From Kiritimatiellales bacterium (GTDB lineage: Bacteria > Verrucomicrobiota > Kiritimatiellia > Kiritimatiellales > Pontiellaceae), in NCBI GenBank assembly GCA_013042165.1, contig JABDQT010000184.1, positions 1-10,275 of the forward strand: a DNA stretch of 10,275 bases. The letters run 5' to 3'. The notes under the pieces were generated by a model, which worked only from the letters and a program-made list of their open reading frames with translations, was not told the DNA's origin and ran no database searches. A program made the position numbers and the translations under genes. Within the stretch, counting starts at the first letter, position 1, and every line of letters begins with the position of its first letter. Positions 6,367 through 10,275 of the stretch are shown piece after piece.

Positions 6367-6475
6367 TTTCGATGTCTGCATCGAAACCGGATCTTCAGTG
6401 AAAAATCTACGCTTCTTCCAGCCACCGGAACCCCGGTCCATGCAATCCTGTCCAGCGGAGCAGTGCAGATCTGCA
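6367..6475. other. Intergenic region with hairpins between convergent genes
   Basis: The 151-base gap between the MscS gene and the convergent CNNM gene shows no gene. It holds an 8-bp perfect hairpin TTTCGATG-TCTG-CATCGAAA (6367-6386) starting 5 bases after the mscS stop, a 5-bp hairpin ACCGG-AACC-CCGGT (6424-6437) and a 12-bp perfect palindrome TGCAGATCTGCA (6464-6475). None has a T-run, so they are not canonical intrinsic terminators. Transcript-end or stabilising structures for the two converging transcripts are plausible. Confidence 0.4.
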
Positions 6476-6513
6476 TCGTGCTTCAACCGGCATAATCCCG
6501 TGCTCGAAGAATG

Positions 6514-7482
6514 CTACACAACAATCTGATTGAGGATGTCGCTGGTCGTCACGAGTCCGGTGACCTCGCCCTTTTCGTCTGTAACAAGCCCCATCGACTG
6601 CCGTGCAATGCGAAGCCTTGGCATGACATCTTCCGCCGGAACATCATGGGGTATCATCACCGCCGGACGAATAAAGGGCGTGATGGTACCGCTGCCGGTG
6701 CTGTTTCTTGTCAACACATCAAACAAGTCTACGATGCCTGCGAATTCCGGCGTGCCGGGCTGCTGGACGGGGTATCTTGAAAAGCTGTTAGACCGGGCCA
6801 CGTCGACAAACGCATCGATACTGCAACCGGACTCTACTACCACCGCCTGGCTGAGCGGTTTTTGTATATCGCCTGCGGTCTTGTCCGCCAGCTCAACGGT
6901 TTGATGGATCATCGCGCGCTCTTCCGCTGTCAACACCCCGTTTTGCTCAGCTTCCACCGTCAGGATTTTGAGTTCATCGCGGTTTGCCAGACTGCACAAA
7001 TCCCGCTGACCGCTCTCATGCTCTTTCACGAACAGCCCGGCGATCCAGGTGACCGCCGCGCCGACTGGACTGAATACGACCCATGAATAATAGAGTGCTT
7101 CGGCAAAGCGTGCGGAACGGTAGTATGGAAAGGCCCGGAACCAGGCCTTGGGGACATACTCCCCGAACACCAGCAGGCATACGGAGACAAGCAGCCCGGA
7201 TAGTACCTGGCCGCCCGGCCCGATCAGGTAGGTCGACAAACGTGCAGACACAACGGATGCAATCACGATGCACAGATTTGTGCCGACCAGCGTTGTGCCC
7301 AGCAGCCGACCGGGATCTTCGAGAAAGAAGGCCAGCCGTTTCGCAGCCCGGTCCCCCTGCTGCAGGCGATGGCGCAAGCGCAGGCGGCGGATCGAAATCA
7401 CTCCGGTTTCCATACCCGAATAGAAGGCCGCACCGCCAATGCAGACCACAACAACCACAAGGTGGAGGATTACGGGCATCAT
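6514..7482 (-). CDS. CNNM/DUF21-CBS membrane protein, short form lacking the CorC_HlyC domain
   Basis: The 322-residue protein belongs to the CNNM/CorC ('hemolysin-related') group, linked to Mg2+ or other divalent-cation export. The membrane domain has N-terminal hydrophobic helices with YSGMETGVIS (21-30), a divergent form of FSGSETALxS; GTTLVGTNLCIVIASVVS (62-79), where N69 keeps a position important for ion binding; and FGEYVPKAWF (106-115). A cytoplasmic CBS pair follows, from about 205 to the end, finishing with VTGLVTTSDILNQIVV. The roughly 80-residue CorC_HlyC domain usual after the CBS pair is absent, although it is present in the upstream paralogue. The start ATG (7482-7480) overlaps the stop TGA (7481-7479) of that gene in an ATGA arrangement, so the two are translationally coupled. 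A heteromeric transporter is possible but unproven. Confidence 0.88.
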   Translation of the reverse strand: MMPVILHLVVVVVCIGGAAFYSGMETGVISIRRLRLRHRLQQGDRAAKRLAFFLEDPGRLLGTTLVGTNLCIVIASVVSARLSTYLIGPGGQVLSGLLVSVCLLVFGEYVPKAWFRAFPYYRSARFAEALYYSWVVFSPVGAAVTWIAGLFVKEHESGQRDLCSLANRDELKILTVEAEQNGVLTAEERAMIHQTVELADKTAGDIQKPLSQAVVVESGCSIDAFVDVARSNSFSRYPVQQPGTPEFAGIVDLFDVLTRNSTGSGTITPFIRPAVMIPHDVPAEDVMPRLRIARQSMGLVTDEKGEVTGLVTTSDILNQIVV

Positions 7483-8714
7483 GGCGCATCCGCTCCATGC
7501 CTGCGCTCGAAGACCACGCTATGAATGCGTCGGTCTTTTACAGCGTGGACAAATATCTTGCCTTCGCCTGTTTCAAGCACATCTCCCCGCCGTGGAATGC
7601 GGTCGAGCTGATCTGCAATCCAGCCTCCCACACGGTTGTAGTTCCCGGATCCAATCTTGATTCCCAAGCCGGCATTGATCTCCTGCACACTGGTGTTTCC
7701 GCCGATCAGCCACCGGTGCTGGCCGAGCGGCTTTATGCCCGTGAGCGAGCCAAGGATATCCTGCTCCGTATCGGCCACGATCTCTTCAGCCACATCGCCC
7801 TGGGTTACGATCCCGGCCGTGCCCCCGAACTCGTCGGTCACGCACACCACCCGCACCCGCTCCTTTCGGAAAAGCACCAGCAGCTTGTCAAGCGGCATGG
7901 TTTCGGGCACATAGGGCGCCGTAATGATGCAGTCATCCAAATCGGCATCGCGATCTAAAAGTAATTGGCGAACATCAAGAAAGCCCTCGATGTGATCGAT
8001 GCTCTCTTTGTAGACCGGCAGAAACTTAAAGCGCGCCTTGCGGGTGATATCGCGGATGTCCTCCGGAGGAACGCGCCGTGCAATGCCCACCAGATCGATT
8101 CTGGGCGTCATGACGTCTGCTGCGGACAGGCTCTCCAGGCGTATGATGCCTTCCACAATGCCGCGCTCTTCCGGCTTGAGCAACCCGCCGGCTTCGCCTT
8201 CCTGGAGCGCAATGCGGTATTCGTCCTCCGTAAGCGCCGACGGCCCGGAACCGGTGGAAAGGCGGCGATCGATCCAATTGAATATACCGCTCAGCGGCTT
8301 CATGAGAAAGGTCGTCAATTGAATGGGCACGGCAATCAAAACGGAAATGCGCTCCGGTGTGTGCAAAGCGATCCGTTTCGGGGAAACCTCGCCGAAAATG
8401 AGCAGAAGAATTGTCATGACCGGTACGGCAACAAGTACGCCATAGGCCGGTATTGCATGCTCAATCAGTGAATGGCCCAGGCTAGAGGCCGCAACATTGA
8501 CCAGCGTGTTTCCGATCAGAATGGCCGAAAGCAGCTGGGACGGAGTGGACAGAAGCTTTTCAATCCTGCGACCCGCATCCGGATGCTTTTCGACGATGCG
8601 CCGCACCTGCAAGGGATCCAGTGAAAAAAGCGCGGATTCGGAGCCGGAAAAAAATGCGGACAAACAAAGGAGGAGCAATAACCCTGCAACAGCAAATAGA
8701 ATGGTCATTTGCAT
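7479..8714 (-). CDS. CNNM/CorC-type transporter (DUF21, CBS pair, CorC_HlyC domain)
   Basis: This is the full-length member of the pair, 411 residues from the ATG at 8714. The membrane domain (about 1-150) has FFSGSESALFSL (21-32), GNTLVNVAAS (68-77) and FGEVSPKR (107-114), all standard for the family. A linker with GGLLKPEERGIVEGI (176-190) leads to VMTPR (201-205), which opens the CBS pair; the second CBS ends with DEFGGTAGIVTQGD (294-307). The CorC_HlyC domain occupies about 330-405, including NYNRVGGWI (358-366). Members are linked to Mg2+/Co2+ efflux or resistance; substrate here is inferred. The frame is open up to an ATG at 8768, but the hydrophobic N terminus and GGGA just upstream favour 8714, or an in-frame ATG at 8708 that has better spacing. 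It is transcribed ahead of the short paralogue and shares a 4-base overlap with it. Confidence 0.93.
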   Translation of the reverse strand: MQMTILFAVAGLLLLLCLSAFFSGSESALFSLDPLQVRRIVEKHPDAGRRIEKLLSTPSQLLSAILIGNTLVNVAASSLGHSLIEHAIPAYGVLVAVPVMTILLLIFGEVSPKRIALHTPERISVLIAVPIQLTTFLMKPLSGIFNWIDRRLSTGSGPSALTEDEYRIALQEGEAGGLLKPEERGIVEGIIRLESLSAADVMTPRIDLVGIARRVPPEDIRDITRKARFKFLPVYKESIDHIEGFLDVRQLLLDRDADLDDCIITAPYVPETMPLDKLLVLFRKERVRVVCVTDEFGGTAGIVTQGDVAEEIVADTEQDILGSLTGIKPLGQHRWLIGGNTSVQEINAGLGIKIGSGNYNRVGGWIADQLDRIPRRGDVLETGEGKIFVHAVKDRRIHSVVFERRHGADAP

Positions 8715-8771
8715 CGTCCCGCAACAAAATGTAATCCAACCATCTTCATGGCACATCCTGCATACCACTAG

Positions 8772-8800
8772 AACATAGCAAGAGGTACTTCGCCATCCAA
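8772..8800 (-). promoter_or_regulatory. Candidate sigma-70-like promoter for the CNNM pair
   Basis: On the minus strand TTGGAT (8800-8795) and TATGTT (8777-8772) are separated by 17 bases, a match to -35/-10 spacing with moderate hexamer similarity. Transcription would start near 8765, about 50 bases before the ATG at 8714. The 99-base gap between the deacylase stop and this start makes a separate promoter plausible, but the match is weak. Confidence 0.25.
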
Positions 8801-8813
8801 TTTAGACACAGAA

Positions 8814-9863
8814 CTAGCCGATCAACGGTGGTTCTTCGCTTTCGGTGGTGTCTGTTTCGGGGTCGAACGCATCCTGGAAGTTTTCAACCGATTCCGCGGC
8901 TTTCGAGGTTTGAGAAAATTTTGCGATGTGAAAAATGGCTTCGCCTTCATGGACCAACGGCAGCCGGGTTCGGCCAATCACAATGCCGGCAACGGCGCTC
9001 TTGATCACTTCTTCATGGTCTCCGGAAGGATCGCTGATATAGGCCAGATCGTCCCCGACAGACACCTTTGCCCCCAGTGCCACAAGCGAACGGGCAACAC
9101 CGCTTTGCGGGGCGCGAACCCATTGGCTGCTTTTTGCGATGAGCGGATGGTGCTCCTTGCGGTGGACACGCTTGCGCGTCATCCCCAGATGGGAGAGAAT
9201 ATTAAGAACACCGGCCGCGCCGGCGCGGATGGATACTTCATCGAAGCGGAGTGCTTCTCCGGCCTCATACACCAGCGCCTGAATCCCTTTACGGTGCGCG
9301 GCATCGCGGAACGTACCGTCGCGCAGGTTGGCATCCAGCACAACCGGCGCGTTGAACGCCTTGGCAAGCTCTTCCAGCTCCTGATTCCCATTGAGCGTGG
9401 TGCGGATTTGCGGAAGGTTCTCGCGGTTGATTGCGCCGGTGTGCAAATCAACCACGTGGGTGCAATGGGGCAATACCTCGGACATGATAACATGGGCCAG
9501 CCGGCTTGCCATGGAACCTTTCGGCGAACCGGGAAAAGAACGGTTCAGGTCGCGACGGTCGGGCAGGTAGCGGGATTGCCCCACGAAGCCAAAAACATTT
9601 ACGACCGGAATCAATAAGAGAGTGCCTTTGATCCGTTCAAGCGATTTATGGCCGAGCAGTCGGCGGATTATTTCCACGCCGTTGATTTCGTCGCCATGCA
9701 CTGCCGAAGTCACCAGCAGGCGGGCTCCCGGATTGCGTCCATGCACGACATGGATCGGCATGGTGGTCGGAGCATAGGTATAGAATTCAGGCAGCGGCAG
9801 CTGAATCAGCTTCCGGGTGCCCGGTTGGATCTCAATCCCGCCAATATTAAGAGGCGGCTGCAT
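8814..9863 (-). CDS. Succinylglutamate desuccinylase/aspartoacylase-family zinc deacylase
   Basis: The 349-residue cytoplasmic protein has the M14-like zinc hydrolase fold of the AstE/AspA family. Metal ligands are visible as H56 and E59 in AVHGDEINGVE (54-64) and H141 in VVDLHTGA (137-144). The substrate-binding DLNRSFPGSP (105-114) and the likely catalytic glutamate in YEAGE (199-203) are in the expected order. A C-terminal beta domain (about 235-330) and an acidic tail rich in Glu, Asp and Thr complete it. These enzymes cleave amide bonds at acylated amino acids. The precise substrate is unknown, and arginine catabolism is not suggested because no other ast gene is visible. The gene starts 3 bases after the rimK-like stop. 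GGGA (9873-9870) just overlapping the end of that gene lies 6 bases before this ATG, so the two are coupled. Confidence 0.9.
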   Translation of the reverse strand: MQPPLNIGGIEIQPGTRKLIQLPLPEFYTYAPTTMPIHVVHGRNPGARLLVTSAVHGDEINGVEIIRRLLGHKSLERIKGTLLLIPVVNVFGFVGQSRYLPDRRDLNRSFPGSPKGSMASRLAHVIMSEVLPHCTHVVDLHTGAINRENLPQIRTTLNGNQELEELAKAFNAPVVLDANLRDGTFRDAAHRKGIQALVYEAGEALRFDEVSIRAGAAGVLNILSHLGMTRKRVHRKEHHPLIAKSSQWVRAPQSGVARSLVALGAKVSVGDDLAYISDPSGDHEEVIKSAVAGIVIGRTRLPLVHEGEAIFHIAKFSQTSKAAESVENFQDAFDPETDTTESEEPPLIG

Positions 9864-9866
9864 GGC

Positions 9867-10275
9867 CTATCCCTGCCCTTTAGTATTGGTTTTGCCGGCT
9901 TTGGCATTTTTCTCGATGTATTCAATAACCTGTCCGGCAATGTCCTTTTCGGTGGCCTTCTCGATGCCCTCAAGTCCCGGACTTGAGTTGACCTCCATGA
10001 CGACCGGCCCATGGTTGGAGCGCAGCAGATCGACTCCTGCCACGTTCAACCCCATGATGTTCGCAGCACGAACGGCCGTGGAGCGCTCTTCGGGGGTGAT
10101 CCGGATCAGCGACGAAGTTCCACCGCGATGCAGGTTGGAGCGGAATTCCCCGGGCGCGGCCTTGCGCTGCATGGTGGCCACCACCTTGTTGCCGATCACG
10201 AAACAACGGATATCAGCCCCTTGGGATTCCTTGATGTATTCCTGCACCAGAATGTTCGCTTTCACGCCCATGAAT
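9867..10275 (-). CDS. rimK: RimK-type ATP-grasp glutamate ligase, C-terminal part (start outside window)
   Basis: The frame is open through the right edge; the ATG at 10271 is an internal methionine because the conserved fold begins well before it. About 136 residues are seen, against about 300 in E. coli RimK. The part visible aligns block by block with the RimK C-terminal ATP-grasp: [48 protein letters not shown] and PGLEGIEK. The Glu and Asn of MEVN are the usual Mg-ATP ligands, and the Arg-rich FRSNLHRGG loop is a RimK hallmark. RimK adds glutamates to the C terminus of ribosomal protein S6 in E. coli; relatives make other amino-acid or polyglutamate ligations, so the acceptor here is unproven. 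The product ends in a Lys-rich tail. The deacylase gene follows after 3 bases. Confidence 0.9.
   Translation of the reverse strand, partial: FMGVKANILVQEYIKESQGADIRCFVIGNKVVATMQRKAAPGEFRSNLHRGGTSSLIRITPEERSTAVRAANIMGLNVAGVDLLRSNHGPVVMEVNSSPGLEGIEKATEKDIAGQVIEYIEKNAKAGKTNTKGQG

Noticed and set aside
6464..6475. 12-bp palindrome TGCAGATCTGCA as an operator
   Set aside because: It lies between the 3' ends of convergent genes where no promoter is expected; kept only as part of the intergenic structure entry.
6241..6495. Plus-strand open frame overlapping the end of mscS and the following gap
   Set aside because: Most of it is a frame shadow of mscS and it has no start signal or family resemblance.
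8910..9617. Plus-strand open frame of 235 codons
   Set aside because: It is antisense to the zinc deacylase, whose metal-binding motifs are intact; no domain or ribosome site supports the plus-strand frame.
1..10275. CRISPR array, insertion sequence, prophage, tRNA or rRNA
   Set aside because: No regularly spaced repeats with spacers, no transposase or integrase motifs, and no cloverleaf or rRNA-like sequence was found on reading both strands.

Overview
The window is a compact bacterial chromosome segment, moderately GC-rich, with short intergenic gaps and several overlapping or nearly touching genes. There are no rRNA or tRNA genes, no transposase and no CRISPR array. Three features suggest a free-living, probably aquatic Gram-negative of the PVC group (Kiritimatiellota, Verrucomicrobiota or Lentisphaerota type): short structured intergenic repeats, a plant/protist-like ATP-type phosphofructokinase, and weak use of Shine-Dalgarno sites. 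This placement is inference; the window holds no phylogenetic marker that settles it.

Layout. (1) 1-1026, plus strand: the 3' end of a [4Fe-4S] protein, then an assimilatory APS reductase (cysH). (2) 1027-1882: a heptamer tandem repeat, then an unrecognised gene for a probably secreted protein, whose 3' end runs through a GC-rich palindromic element (1813-1861). (3) 1889-3265: a stand-alone cyclic-nucleotide-binding-domain protein (minus strand) divergent from a six-helix voltage-gated-type K+ channel (plus strand). (4) 3364-6362, plus strand: a phosphofructokinase, a DUF432 protein and an MscS-type mechanosensitive channel, nearly head to tail; the last two are 2 bases apart. (5) 6514-8714, minus strand: two CNNM/CBS (CorC/HlyC-type) membrane proteins with a 4-base ATGA overlap. 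(6) 8814-10275, minus strand: an AstE/AspA-like zinc deacylase 3 bases downstream of a RimK-type ATP-grasp ligase that runs off the right edge.

Functional reading. The centre is rich in ion and osmotic functions: a K+ channel, a possible separate ligand-binding partner, an MscS channel with a DUF432 companion, and two divalent-cation-transport-type proteins. The left end is sulfate assimilation, where APS reductase makes sulfite and the upstream iron-sulfur protein may supply electrons. The right end resembles the rimK gene neighbourhood for glutamate-type ligation, paired with a deacylase that could reverse or trim the modification. I do not see one convincing new multi-gene system. The best leads are the split K+ channel/cNMP-domain pair, the DUF432-MscS pair, the RimK-deacylase pair, and the palindromic element fused into a reading frame.
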